A DNA stretch of 64,000 bases from Prorocentrum cordatum (GCA_963575745.1 CAUYUJ010012780.1:540002-604001), one strand, 5' to 3'; numbered from the stretch's first letter, positions 19,885 to 30,368 are shown. The notes: generated from the sequence alone by a model not told the origin. Translations and numbers: made by a program.

Positions 19885-21201
19885 GTGCGCTTCACGGGTA
19901 CGGCTTCTGACCTGAACGAGGGGCCCATTCACGCTCGCTTCTTCGTTCCCGACGACTTGCTCGGTGAGGAGCTGGGCACTCGTCTCTCGCGTTTCTGTTC
20001 AGCTTTTGGTGTGAGGCAGGTGGATTTCGTGATCTGCCATGGAGCCCCCGCCCGGCAACTGGAGCGAGGTGGTGAGCCCGTTCGACGTGGTGGACCAGGA
20101 GACATATCATCTTCTGAGGCGCCCTTTGCCGGTGACTCCGGCTCCCGTTGCTATGAAGATGGAGGCGGATGGGCAGCTGGTAAAACGCCTGCGGAGGTGG
20201 GACCGCCAGCGGGAGGCTGCTGGAGCTCCGGCGGCCGGCAAGCATCTCTTGCCGGCGCCGCTTCCGGCACCGGCGGCCTCGGCTACGTCCAACCCGAAGC
20301 AGGCGACGGCTCTATTCTCGGCCCCGATGAGGAAGGAGAAGTTCGAAGGTGCCTGCGCGGGGCCCCCGGCATCGCCAGCAGTTCCGGAGGCGAGCAGTGT
20401 GCTTCTTCCGGAGCCTCCGGCCGCTCCGAGGGCTCCTACGAAGGTGATAGTGATCCCGGCTCCGCCTGCGCCTCCTTCGGCGGAAGGATCCCGGCGCCCC
20501 CGGAAACGCAAGCACAAGAAGAAGGCGGGGAAGGACGCCCGTTCGGAGGAGGCCAAGCTGGGCTTGCAGGAGTGGCCTCAGCCGCCGCCTCCGCCGGCCC
20601 GTATCGTGCGCACCCCGCCCAGGAAGAGGTAAAGGCTCGGCGAAAGAGACACAGGAAGAAGAAAGGCAACCCAACTTTGGCTGAGCCTCTCAGTGAGGCT
20701 CGCCTTTCGGCTGAGCCTCTTAGTGAGGCTCGCCTTTCGGCTGAGACTCTTCGTGAGGCTCGCTTGCACTTTTCGTGTTCGGCTGAGCCCGTGTCCGGGG
20801 CTCGCCCAGATGAATGCTCTGATGTGGTTGGTTTGGAGCCGCTTCCTTCGGTTGAGGCGCTCCCCGATCAGGCGGTAGCACATTCGTCTTCGGGTGAGGC
20901 GGAGGGCTCGGCAGGGGCACTGCAGCATTTTTCACGACCCGACGTTGCGACGGGATCTTTACAATTGGGCGCGAAGACGCCTGAGGGTTCGAGTTTTGAT
21001 GTGGGCGCAAGGGCGCCCTCCATCTCGGACTGTGCTTTGCTCCGCCGTTTTTCTGATGGCGTCGAGGTGATAGAAGTTCTGCGCGCAAAGCCGTGGCTGG
21101 TGGAACCTGTTTTGAGTGCGGCGTCTCGGTTGGTCCTGGCGGAGGTTTCCACCCTCATGCCAGTAGTATCAGCCTTGCAGGCGCCCAGTTCTAGCCGGTA
21201 G
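19885..21201 (+). CDS. Overlapping long frame of the retrocopy, no early ATG
   Basis: This frame is open from before the SL to TAG 21199-21201, but its only ATG lies near the C terminus. The first part (GPIHARFFVPDDLLGEELG and following, about 19924-20040) and the last part after about 20630 look protein-like. The last part holds three to four 10-residue repeats of the type AEPLSEARLS, encoded by a 30-bp DNA repeat at about 20680-20770. The Gly/Ser-rich middle looks like the shadow of the 20039-20632 frame. A plausible reading is one ancestral protein whose frame was broken by indels, or a fragment of a polyprotein joined to the SL at an internal splice acceptor. Product unknown. Confidence 0.35.
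   Translation: MRFTGTASDLNEGPIHARFFVPDDLLGEELGTRLSRFCSAFGVRQVDFVICHGAPARQLERGGEPVRRGGPGDISSSEAPFAGDSGSRCYEDGGGWAAGKTPAEVGPPAGGCWSSGGRQASLAGAASGTGGLGYVQPEAGDGSILGPDEEGEVRRCLRGAPGIASSSGGEQCASSGASGRSEGSYEGDSDPGSACASFGGRIPAPPETQAQEEGGEGRPFGGGQAGLAGVASAAASAGPYRAHPAQEEVKARRKRHRKKKGNPTLAEPLSEARLSAEPLSEARLSAETLREARLHFSCSAEPVSGARPDECSDVVGLEPLPSVEALPDQAVAHSSSGEAEGSAGALQHFSRPDVATGSLQLGAKTPEGSSFDVGARAPSISDCALLRRFSDGVEVIEVLRAKPWLVEPVLSAASRLVLAEVSTLMPVVSALQAPSSSR
20039..20632 (+). CDS. Unidentified Pro/Ala-rich basic protein in the SL retrocopy
   Basis: 197 codons from an ATG in an excellent context (GCCATGG), 297 nt after the SL, to TAA 20632. I do not recognise it. The first 60 residues (MEPPPGNWSEVVSPFDVVDQ onward) look like an ordered segment with biased G/C third positions. 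The middle is Pro/Ala-rich and low complexity. A lysine/arginine cluster RRPRKRKHKKKAGK lies near 160-174 and could be a nuclear-localisation or nucleic-acid-binding region. A second frame (19885-21201) is open across and beyond it, and basic RKRHRKKKG-like sequence reappears there just past the stop. The true protein may therefore continue by frameshift, or the retrocopy may carry an indel near 20630. Function not assigned. Confidence 0.5.
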   Translation: MEPPPGNWSEVVSPFDVVDQETYHLLRRPLPVTPAPVAMKMEADGQLVKRLRRWDRQREAAGAPAAGKHLLPAPLPAPAASATSNPKQATALFSAPMRKEKFEGACAGPPASPAVPEASSVLLPEPPAAPRAPTKVIVIPAPPAPPSAEGSRRPRKRKHKKKAGKDARSEEAKLGLQEWPQPPPPPARIVRTPPRKR

Positions 21202-21308
21202 TCTCAGTCATGCAGCTGTTCACTTAGTAGCTCCTGCACCCAATTTTCTTGCTACCATGTTTTAACCCGCCTCGGAGTTTGGCATGGCATCGCACACAGT
21301 GAAAAAAA

Positions 21309-21325
21309 TCCGCCTCCTTCTCCTC
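21309..21325 (+). repeat. 3' target-site duplication of SL retrocopy
   Basis: TCCGCCTCCTTCTCCTC directly after the A7 tail, identical to 19703-19719. Confidence 0.9.
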
Positions 21326-21363
21326 CTCCTCCTCCTCCTCCTCCTCCTCCTCCTCCTCCTTCT
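21326..21363 (+). repeat. CCT tract, right half of the retrocopy target
   Basis: Pure CCT repeat continuing from the 3' target-site duplication. Confidence 0.9.
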
Positions 21364-21526
21364 CTCCCCCCTCCCAGCATAAGCCATGGAAGTCAGTTTC
21401 TTCCACCAGCCAAACGCTGGGCCATCAAATTGTGAACTGCCCTTGCCTTGTGCCATGGCTGACACACGCCTCCGGCCAGCGGCACTGCTTCAGCCGATGT
21501 GTCGTGCAGACACGGCGTTATTGATT

Positions 21527-21643
21527 GATCTGAACTCCAGCGGCTCTGGAGGATGCCTCGGGCGCCACGGCCTTCTCAGAGGGTTTCGGAACGCTCTGAG
21601 AGCGTTCCGGAACGCTCTGGAACGGCCGTATCCTCGTTCTACC
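21527..21643. mobile_element. Family D palindromic element, copy 3
   Basis: CTCCAGCGGCTCTGGAGGAT, GGGCGCCACGGCCTTCTCAG and a 20-bp perfect palindrome at 21599-21618 (half-site AGAGCGTTCC), ending in GTATCCTCGTTCTA. The left terminus is diverged. Confidence 0.62.
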
Positions 21644-23016
21644 CCCGTCCGATCCTTCCAGTCCGAAAGCCCCAGAGCCTGGCCCCTTCTTGAAGGGCAA
21701 CCGTATCGCCGCGGCTCGTTTTTGTGATGGCCCGGGGGGGCCCGAGGGACGCCGCTGGGGGCAGCAGCTTGCAGCTTGAGCGAAGCGCGAGGCAGTGAGA
21801 TCAGCACGACGGTCAGAGGTCTGGGCCACTTGGACCTCTGGAGGCTTTCTGGGGAGGCCCAGGAACTTCAAGCAGCCTTGGCTCTCGATCCCGCTCCTCG
21901 ATCCCCCCTCGGAGAGGCCGCCGAAAGGTCCACATCCCACAGCTGGTGGCCAGGGCGGCATCGACCGCGCCCGACGAGGCTCCTGCAGAGGAGGGGGGTC
22001 AGCGTGTGCGATGATGCGGAGAAGATATACTCTCTCTTCCGTGCCTCTTCCGTCCTCCTCCTCCTCCTCCTCCTCCTCCTCACCCTCATCCTCGCTCTCC
22101 CACCACAGTCCTCCGTCCCCGTCCTCCATGTTCTCCATTTCCTCCTCGTCCTCCATCTCATCGTCCATCTCCTCTTCCTCTTCCTCCTCCTCCTCCTCGT
22201 TATACATCCCTCCTTGACCTTGTCCTCCCCCATCTCCTCCTCCTTCTCCTCCTCCTCCTCCTCCTCCTCCTCTTCATCCTCTTCCTCCTATCTCCTACGT
22301 GCATCTCCTGTCATCCATCCTTCGACTCCTCCATGTGCTCCATCTCCTCCGTCTCCTCCTCCTCCTCCTCCCCCTCCCTCCTCCCCCTCCTCCTCCTCCT
22401 CCTCCTCCTCCTCCTCCTCCTCGGTCGCCTTCCTCCAACGGGCCCCCTTCGACTTCCCCCCGAAGAGAACCAGGATTAGCGGGAGAATGATCATAAAGAC
22501 AATGAGTACGTGCAATACAAATACTAGAGATAAACATGATGACGAGGAGAGGACGGAAGATCACATCATGTGGAGGCGTGTTGAAGCTTTGAAGCGGAGA
22601 AGAGAGACGAGTAGGAGTACAAGGATAAGAAATCATTATCTGACATGGGTGCATCGCTGCATCCATGGAGGTAGTGGCATCGATCGGAGGATGCAAAGGC
22701 GGGCTGTCTCCATGGAGAGGGAGCTGTTTCGTTTCTCTCTGGAGAAGACGCGAGACGGAAACAGCGCAACCGCCAAACAGTCCATCCGCTGGTCAGTGTG
22801 AGCACCTCGTGACTTGAACGCGGGCGTGTAATTAAGTACCACGTGCGCTCCACGAATCTGCCGAATTCAGCATGGAGGAAACGGGTCCTGGACGAAACGA
22901 GGTCATGACCTCTTTGCGCCGTTTTCGCTGCCCCTGGGCCCTTCACGGGGCCCAAGACCATTAAGAGACGATTCCGGATGAAGAGCTTGTCCTGGGGAAT
23001 GTCCGAGGGTCTAGGA
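21644..23016. repeat. CCT-rich simple-sequence region, no gene seen
   Basis: 22050-22095, 22170-22275 and 22345-22425 are dominated by CCT, CTCCAT and TCCTCGTCC. Frames running through it (for example a 341-codon plus frame) are repeat translations. The rest, to 23016, has no coding character I recognise. Confidence 0.6.
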
Positions 23017-23177
23017 TTAGGTCGGGCCTGTGCCCCTACAGGGGGATTTGGGGCGAAAAAATAGAAAATGCTCAAAACATATCCCCCAAAACATAACAAA
23101 TAATCAAAGCATCGTCCCCTAACTATGTTTTAACCATTTTTGAATGTCCCTCCTGTAGAAGGACAAGCCCGACTTAA
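23017..23177. mobile_element. Family A MITE, copy 2 (161 bp)
   Basis: TIRs TTAGGTCGGGCCTGTGCCC / reverse complement TTAAGTCGGGCTTGTCC, continuing to CTACAGG. A perfect 8-bp target duplication, GTCTAGGA, lies at 23009-23016 and 23178-23185. This is the cleanest copy and defines the family boundaries. Confidence 0.9.
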
Positions 23178-24020
23178 GTCTAGGACCCGTTTCCCCCAGG
23201 ACCCCGTACCTTCGTTTGGAATATTCCTATCTCTGTGGGGACGGCACGGCCACCGGTCCAGGCGAGGAGAGTTCTTTCCGCCGCCGGCGTACCGTCCATG
23301 CGGACACTTCGGACGCTCGCCTACTGGGACCGTATGGAAGAGGAGGGAAGAAGACGAAGAAAGAAACTGGGATGGAGGGCTTCGAACCGCCCCATGTGAT
23401 GGAACATCGAATCAAAGATGTAAAACAATGCTTGCCTGCGTGGGCACCAATAATGAGTTATTGTTGGATGCAGGTGTCAACTTAGAATGCAAGTTCGCTG
23501 TGTCGCGTGCGCGACGATAAAATCCCTGGGTCGCGGTTGCCGCCACTGCCCCCCTCCCGTGCATTTCGCGCCTCCCTCCTTCCCTTATTCTTTCCTTTTT
23601 CCTTCCCGCCTGGGGGTGCGAGATTCCGGCAGGTTCGTGTCGTGTCGACCCCGGCGTTGGCTCATGACACCGCGGGGATCGTTCAACCTGAACGATCGGC
23701 CGTTTCCGAAGCGTCAAATCGTTCAACATCGACCGATTCTGGATCGCCGACGGCGCTCAACACTGAGCGCTGGCGGCAGGGCCGCCGCTGGTCGACACGA
23801 CGCGGACCTACCGTAACTGCGACGCGCGACCCTCCCGCGGTCTGGGGTCAGGGGGTCAGGGGCCGCTCGCCCGCAGGCTCGTGGAGGCCCTGAGAGTGGA
23901 AGCCGCCAGAGGGTCCGAGGCGGTGCTGCCGGAGGCGGACCCGTTGGCGTCGTGCACTCTCGATGTCGAGCAGAATTTGCCATGACAATCTACCTGGCAA
24001 TCGGTGGAATGGGCGCGAGA
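23178..24020. other. Intergenic, no gene seen
   Basis: Contains paired GATCG.TTCAAC / GTTCAACATCGACC-like motifs near 23680-23760 but no recognisable gene or repeat array. Confidence 0.45.
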
Positions 24021-24098
24021 TCCCACCAGCCCTTTAGGGCGTGAGTGGTTTAGAGCGCTACCTCTTCCAACCCGCTTCGTCCCCTTCGGGGATAGGGT
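24021..24098 (+). repeat. tRNA-like / SINE-like segment, copy 2
   Basis: 78 bp related to 10874-10950. GCGTGAGTGGTTTAGAGCGC resembles an A-box/D-arm, and GCTTCGTCCCC about 30 nt on could be a degenerate B-box. It is not a clean tRNA gene. Confidence 0.38.
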
Positions 24099-24289
24099 GT
24101 GCCCCTTAATTACCCCCTCACCCTGGGTTTCGAAGGTGCGCTCCGCGAGCAGTCAGGGCCTCCAAAATGGACTCCGCGAGAACGCCGACATCACTGACAT
24201 CACGAAGGTTTTGGCCACAAGTTGGCCTCCTGGGAGGGAGTGTAATTGAGTGCGGCCCGTCCTTTGATCGATCTCCGCCAAGATGGCAG

Positions 24290-24690
24290 AAAGATGGGGT
24301 ACCCCAAGGCGGCCCCAATAGGCGCCCAGGAAGGCCCAAGAGGCCCCCGAGGCGCCCCCAAAAGACCCCCAAGAGGCTCCCCCAAAAGCACTCAGAGGCT
24401 CAAAGAGGCCCCCAAGAGGCCCCCAAGACGTCCCAAAGGCCAGAATCATTGACTTGTCCAGAAAGTTTTGGCCACAGTTCAACCTGCTGGGGGGGGGGGG
24501 CGAATTAAGGAGCCCCCCTCCTTTGACCGATCTTCTCAAAGATGGTCCCAAGATGGCCCCCGACGCTCCCAAGGGTGCCTGACGACGGCCCCAAAGAGGT
24601 GCCGAGGAGGCCCCCGCGAGGCCCCCAAGTGCCCCTAAGAGGCTCCCAAGGGACCACGCCAGAAGCACCGAAGACGCCACAAGAAACACC
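24290..24690 (+). repeat. CCCCAAGAGGC-type minisatellite, third locus
   Basis: Dense irregular array of GGCCCCCAAGAGGCCCCCAA-like units in two blocks separated by GACCGATCTTCTCAAAGATG. Same unit type as 11735-12215. Confidence 0.75.
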
Positions 24691-24761
24691 GCCGAGGAGG
24701 CTCAAATCATTGACTGACTCCCACGGGCATCGTGAGGCCTCTGGCCGCTCTGCTCGCCCTC

Positions 24762-24862
24762 CTCCTCCTCCTCCTCCTCATCATCATCATCATCACCACC
24801 ATCAGCATCATCATCATCCTCATCATCATCATCATCAGCATCACCATCATAATCATCATCGT
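24762..24862 (+). repeat. CCT then CAT microsatellite
   Basis: CCT repeats passing into CAT/ATC repeats with few interruptions. Confidence 0.9.
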
Positions 24863-25774
24863 CAGCCTACTCCTCAGCCTCCCTCCTCCCTCCTCCCCCT
24901 CTCCCTACTCGTCCTTCTGCTCCTCCGGATCATCATCCATCCTCCCTCCCTTGGGGCACAACGCCTTACCAAGCCTTTTCCAATCCACTGCGTGCTCCTC
25001 CACATACCTGGTCAGGGCAACGCGTCGCGGCATCGTGTCTGGATGGGGTGGTGAGGTTTCTCTCTGGCACGCGGGCGCGCGAAGCGGGTCGAACGCCGCG
25101 CCAGCCGGGGCAGTCCGTGCCACCAGCTAGAGGAAAAACAAAAAGGAAAGCAACGCCACGCACAGAGCGGGACGGAGATCAGCGCGACCAGCACATAGCG
25201 GGACGGAGACCAGCGCGACCAACATGGCGCGGACGGCATCACGAAGCAGCACCGGGAACACGTCCATGTAGGTGTTGGTAGGGATACTTTTTGGTACGCG
25301 GGCGCGGGAAACGGGTCGAACGCCGGGCGAACAGGGGCGGGATATGCCACCGGCTGCGGAAAACAAGGCGACGAGCGAAGCCAGGTGCGGGGCGGGATCC
25401 AGGCGGCCAAAATGGCGCGAGAGCGACGCAAACCAGCACCAGGAACACGAGGCACGGGCCGAGCGGGATGCCGAAGCAAGTGAATGCCTGTGCCCCTCCA
25501 AGTCCCTCTCCCGGGCCGACGATGGCAGCGCTGGACGCCGGGGAACGGGCTGGGAACATGCTGGCCGATTGCGCGGGCTCGTTCCTCAGGGCTAGGAGGT
25601 CAAACTCCGCAGTTGGGTCCGTCCTCCTTCTCCTATGAGCCGCCTTCCCCAGGACCCAACTCGGTTTTCTTCTTGGCCGCTCCCCCGTTCGCGTCCGCTC
25701 CATACTAAAACCGAACCCCTGCGGCAGCCGGGGAACCTCTGCGCCGCCCTGGGCTCGTCGAGGATCATTCGCAG
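24863..25774. repeat. Intergenic with a degenerate duplication of about 240 bp
   Basis: GGCACGCGGGCGCGCGAAGC plus GGGTCGAACGCCG near 25065 recurs as GGTACGCGGGCGCGGGAAAC plus GGGTCGAACGCCG near 25294. GCGGGACGGAGA(T/C)CAGCGCG is itself a tandem pair at about 25166 and 25199. No gene seen. Confidence 0.55.
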
Positions 25775-28700
25775 TCAGTTTCTACTGTCAGTCATGCTGG
25801 CGAGGAACCATCGGTTGGGACTATCCCCATGTAAGAGCCGGTGCTTGGGGTGAAATTGAAACTGCCAGGCAGGACCTCGTCCGCGTCGTCGCCGCGCGAC
25901 CGCGCCCAAAAGGGGGGGCGGAATCGCGCCGGTGGAACGCCCGCCGGCATTCCCATGGAGACCGCAGGCGCGGGCACGAAAGCAGAATGACTGCTGGCGA
26001 GGACGAGGCCATCCACAGGCAGCCCCGCGCAGCGGCAACCCATCTGCGAGCCCATTCTAACGGCCCAGCCGCCGGGGATATCTCCCAGGGCAGCTTGCAT
26101 CGCACGTTCGTGCTCAAGGTGCATAGACGCAACGTTCTCAACCACGACTTGAAAGACGACGTCAGGCCTCCTCTGCGCAGCGAGGGCCCAGGCCTGCTAG
26201 GTCGTCGCCACCGAGCAGGCTGCCTGCCATGGAGAGATGGTTGCAAGTGCTTCCTCCGAAAAGAAAAATAAGCGCCCCAGGTTCAAGTGCATCGAGATAC
26301 TGTTCCCGGAGCGCGCTGGTAGTGCAACTGACCGTGCGGACCAGGCCCCGCGCGTCGTGCGCTAGAAGCACGCGTGGCGGTCCGCCGTCAATGGACAAGG
26401 CCCTGCCTGGGTTCCAATCGTCAGAGGCGCGCTGCGCGACCTGTCGGACGATGTCAACCAACCTGGAGGAGCGTAGTCAGTCGAGAGCATATCTCGCGAT
26501 GCCCCATGCGTCGAAGAGCGAGACGAGGTGGGTTGGGCGCCCGTTGCCAGCGCTTTGTCCCATCGCCATCTCCACAAGTGCGGCGATGTGACTGGGCGTT
26601 CGTTGGGCCTGCACCTGTGCGTCGCTCAGTTGGCCAAGGTCGACGGTGTGTCCGGGGGGGGCTTCGGCGGATCCCGCAAGCCCGTCGCTACCTGCCCGAA
26701 CGCCGCTAGATACAATGACTCATTGGCATTCGGGTTCCCGTACCGAGGCGAGCATGGTCTGGTGGTTGAGGTCAGCCGCAGCGCATGCATCGAGCATGGG
26801 ACCACTCGGAGCGACGGGTGCAACGCCCGCTACGTCGTTGATATGCCGAGGCCAAGCGCGCTGGAATACGTCGCTGGGGTCTGGTGAGACGATCTGCCCC
26901 GTGCTCTCCGTCAGTCCGGCGCGTCGCGGGTTCGCCCAGAGGCAGTGGCCCCCTTGCGCCGCGCCCCGCCCTGACAATGGGATGGCGGCGTAACCTGCGC
27001 CCCCCTTCCAGCAGATGTCTGATCTACGCTATGTCTTTCCCCTGGCGCCGATGCTCTGATTGCGGCGGCGCGGCTAACTGCTCGCGCGCGCGCCGCCTTG
27101 TCTTCCCAGGGCCCCCGCGGGCGGTCCGGAGGTTCGAGGGCGTGCTCTGGCTGCTCCTGCAGTCCTGCAGGTCCCGTTAGCTCGCGGATGTGCCTTTTGA
27201 TAGAAATTGTCCGCGTTCCCCCTTGCGGGCCCGCCCCTGTCTCTTGCTTCGCCCACGTAGGGCTGTTGCGGGGGCGGCGCGTAGGCAGGCGTGCCATTGT
27301 TAGCGCCCATGCGCGCTTCGACTGAATCTCCTGATTGAAGGACGCAGGCAGCGGAGATCGGGGCGTAAACGTTGGGGCGTTCGTTGACTGGGCCTTCGAT
27401 GTTGGTTGCCGTCAGGCCGATGGGCACGAACATAAGTCTCCGCGCCAAGCGGTCCATCGGTTCGGCTGGGAAGCCAGGGGGGTGAATGCCGTCCTCCGCT
27501 GGCCGGTGTCGTAGCAGGAGGGAGCACGCCGCGTCTAGAGCTACAATAGCCAGTCGATTGCTCGGCCCCCCCCCCCGGTTTGCCAGCGCCCAGCAACGTG
27601 GATTCGTTCCAGGAGGCTGCAAGAAAATCAATCGCTTCGCGTTGGGGCCGGAACCCTGTGACGATCCGGTCCAAAGCGGAACTTAGCCGTGGAGCGATCG
27701 TGCCCCATGCGAGGGTCGCGCGAACGTTGACCCAGTAATCGCAACAGTCGAGTGCATCGAGCGCTTGGGGCGCGTTCGGGGCAGCTCGCGCCGTCGAGGC
27801 CCTGGCGAGCACCTGCTTCGTGGAGGAGAAGGATAGCAATCAATTTGGCGCACGTGGCGCTACGATGCGAGGGCACGCGGGAAGGTCCCCTGCCCGCCCA
27901 AGGAGGTCACCCAGGTTTCGGGACCCCTGTGCCTGGGGCTGTAAGTGCCACGCGCTGTCGTTGCTGCGCTGCGTTCGCCCCTGCGGGCCCTCTGGTTGTG
28001 GCCGCCGATTCGCGCGGCGCGCGTTGCGTGGCATCCCGGAGGGGCATGGGGGGAGGGCCTGCCTCCGCGGTGCTGTTGGGCGCGTTGGGATTGTCCGCAG
28101 CCGGGCTGGCCGCGTCGGGGCCGCCGCTAGGCGGGGCAGCTGTTGCTGACGCCGCGGCGACGGGGCTTGGGTTAAGAGGGCTGTCGTGTAAGTTACGGCT
28201 TGTCGACGCCCTGCCCTGTGCCTGAATTACGGGCGCATTTCCTGGCGGTGCGCCCTGGGGGGCGCCACGTGGGGCGCCGTGGGTGGGAGAGCGTTCGGCG
28301 CGGAGGGGTTGGGAAGCACCGCTGGCGGGGGTGGGGAAGGCGCGCGCGCGCCGGCCTGGGGACGGATGGGGCCACTCGCTCGCGCGCGAGGCCCGAGCTG
28401 GGGCACGCGCATTCTGGGTCCTCGCCCGTGGTCGGCGCGCCTCAGATCACTCGCGTGCTCTGCGGTGACCCTTGCTACCAAGTCGTTGATGGCCGAATCG
28501 GCGCCTTCCAGGGCAGCGCGCGTCGCGCGAACCAACGCGCAACCTCGTGCGCCAGGCGCGTCCTGGGAGAAGGTCGGCAGTGAACTGGGGGTCGACCTTG
28601 TCCACGGGCGCAAGCCACTGTAGCAAGCCGACCGTCGTATCTGATTTCCTTTCACGCTGTGGGTCTGCAGCAGCTGGCGCACGCGGACGCGATACAGGCG

Positions 28701-30176
28701 CCGCGGCTCGACTAACTGCATGGGCCACGCCGCGGTGACAATTCCCCAGTTGCATCGCTGGATCCCGCTGCCTTGCGCTGCCCGGCTTTGTTCCACCTTA
28801 ATTCTTGCCTGCGCTGAGCGGGCAAAGTCGTGCACTTGTTGATCGCGCAAGCAGGCCCGATACTGGCCCGGCATTACTCGGGCCGCCCTAACCGCGTCGG
28901 CCAGGGCCTGGACTTGCTCACGGGGCGGTGGGCTGCTTCTCCTGGCGCTTGGGGGAAGGGCTTCAAGTCGGGGAAAGGCGCGCGGGCAAGCCGGACTGGT
29001 TGGGAGTCGAGGTTGGCGGCTGCCCTGGTCATCGGGGACGGCGGGATGTCAGGTCCGACGTCGCGAGGTTGGGGGGGAGGGGGGGGGCGCGGCGAATTGC
29101 CGAGATACGCGCGCAACGCCAGCGGCCAACTGTTCCTGCATCCTGGTGGTAGGGCGGGAAGCAACAGCCGGCGCCATTCTGGATTTCGCGGCGGCTGGAA
29201 AGGCCACCTTGGCCCGGGCGGGGGAAGCGATGTGCAGCGCGGCGCGTTCCCCAAGCGCATGCACCTCGATGACCCCGCCCGCGGCGACCGTGAAAACAGC
29301 GTATTCGCCCAGGCCGAGAGAGAGACTGACGCTGCGTGGCCCCAGCGAGGCATCGGCGGGCGAGGGGGCCGGGGCGGCGCCCGCCCGGTAGGCTAGCCAT
29401 GGTTCTAGCGTGGGCGCTCAGCCAGGCTTCGTCGATATCTGGGGGGGCGGCGTGGGTAGGTTCTTGCAGCGAAGCGCGGCAAGGGAGGGCCAGAGTCTAA
29501 TCCCCAGGCGCGCGTTGCCCTGCCCGCTTGCGCAGGAGTGCGCATGTAGGCCCGTCCCTTGCGGGGGCCCGTCAAGCCACTGGCAAGAAGGCATGTGTCG
29601 AGGCAGCGTGGAGCCAACTTGGACTCCTGAGTGTTCAGTTGACTGTGCGGCGAGGATTTGCGGGTGGACAGCAGCGCGATGCATTCGCCTTGTACTGGGG
29701 TCGGAGGCCTCGTTGAAGTGGCCCTGAGCGCTGCGCGGCGTCCGCGGCGCGTGGCGGCCAGGATCCAACGAGGGAGAAGCTGGACATATTAGGTATTCCT
29801 GCGAGCCCGCGGCGATGTCGGCGCTGCCTCCAATGGCCCCAGCCATGGTGTCAGACGCTGAGATGCACATCAGTGCCTGGGTCACCTGCTCCCCCAGCTC
29901 GGTGGCGCTGCCCTGTCGCAGGGCGCCCTTGCGCGGGCTCGGCTAAGTGCCTATAGTATAGGCTGGGCCAGCTCCCACAGCCTCAGCCGGCACCTGGAGG
30001 CCCACCTTGCGGGGCAGCTCGCTGGAGAAGCGAGTTCGACTGGATGCGACGGCATGGCCGCGCTCGTTGCCGCGCGCGCGTGGCCGGCGCGCGGGCGCCA
30101 ACCGGGGCGCGCGCCCCTCTTGCCGGCCGGCAGACCGAGCCGCCCCACTACTAGCTGCAGCCACCCCCCAGCCCAA
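25775..30176 (-). pseudogene. Decayed polyprotein-like gene ending in the methyltransferase-like domain
   Basis: Over about 4.4 kb the minus strand shows a succession of protein-like segments broken by stops and frameshifts. These include a segment at 30100-29800 (SSELPRKVGLQVPAEAVGAG, then QVTQALMCISASDTMAGAIG), one at about 28870-28440 (QVHDFARSAQARIKVEQSRA), one at about 27840-27560 (CCDYWVNVRATLAWGTIAPR) and one at about 27550-27200 (RLAIVALDAACSLLLRH). They lead into the methyltransferase-like domain below 26632. I do not recognise the upstream segments; a gag- or structural-type polyprotein of a retrotransposon is possible. Stops include TAG 29943 and TGA 26720 and 26477. The gene is head-to-head with the RT relic at 30369. 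The boundaries are approximate. Confidence 0.5.
25792..26632 (-). pseudogene. C5 cytosine DNA-methyltransferase-like domain, decayed
   Basis: Reading the minus strand downward from about 26632, the frame gives QLSDAQVQAQRTPSHIAALV and then VSLFDAWGIARYALD (26480-26524), matching C5-methyltransferase motif I (SLFDGxG, AdoMet binding). After an in-frame TGA at 26477 the same frame continues to ALIFLFGGSTCNHLS (cysteine codon 26243-26245), matching motif IV (GGSPCN-LS, catalytic Cys). A frameshift near 26163 then leads to RPDVVFQVVVENVASM (E-N-V at 26131-26139), matching motif VI. Spacing and order are right for a DNMT3-like enzyme, which would methylate cytosine C5 in DNA. Pro of the PC motif is Thr here, and with the TGA and frameshift the copy is dead. 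The target-recognition part is not recognisable. Dinoflagellate retrotransposons carrying such enzymes are known from the literature, so this is probably part of a mobile element. Confidence 0.7.
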
Positions 30177-30368
30177 GGCGGCCCGCCATCAGCTCAAGGC
30201 GCGGGGGCGCGCCCTCCCCTGGCCGACATCCACGAGGTGGATGTAGCCACGTTGAGGTGCGTGCCCAAGCGGGCCCGGGCGGCTTGATCCCGCGCGCCCG
30301 GCCGTTGCCTGGCGAACGCTGCGACGCAGAACTCGGCGGCTGCCTGGGCGAGGCCCCAGCCGGCGGCA

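Larger units (their letters stand above)
19720..21308 (+). mobile_element. Retroposed SL-mRNA copy (processed retrogene)
   Basis: The 1,589-bp insertion has every hallmark of retroposition of a mature trans-spliced mRNA. It starts with a perfect SL (19721-19742), ends with an A7 tail (21302-21308), and is flanked by a perfect 17-bp duplication inside a CCT tract. It contains no RT or endonuclease, so it must have been mobilised in trans. The parent is unknown: it could be a host mRNA or a sub-transcript of another element. The sense strand of the target is the pyrimidine strand, the same as for LINE-A. Confidence 0.9.

Noticed and set aside
21776-22801. 341-codon plus-strand frame
   Set aside because: Most of it is Ser/Leu/Pro from CCT repeats. 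The ends show no recognisable domain, so I treat it as chance.
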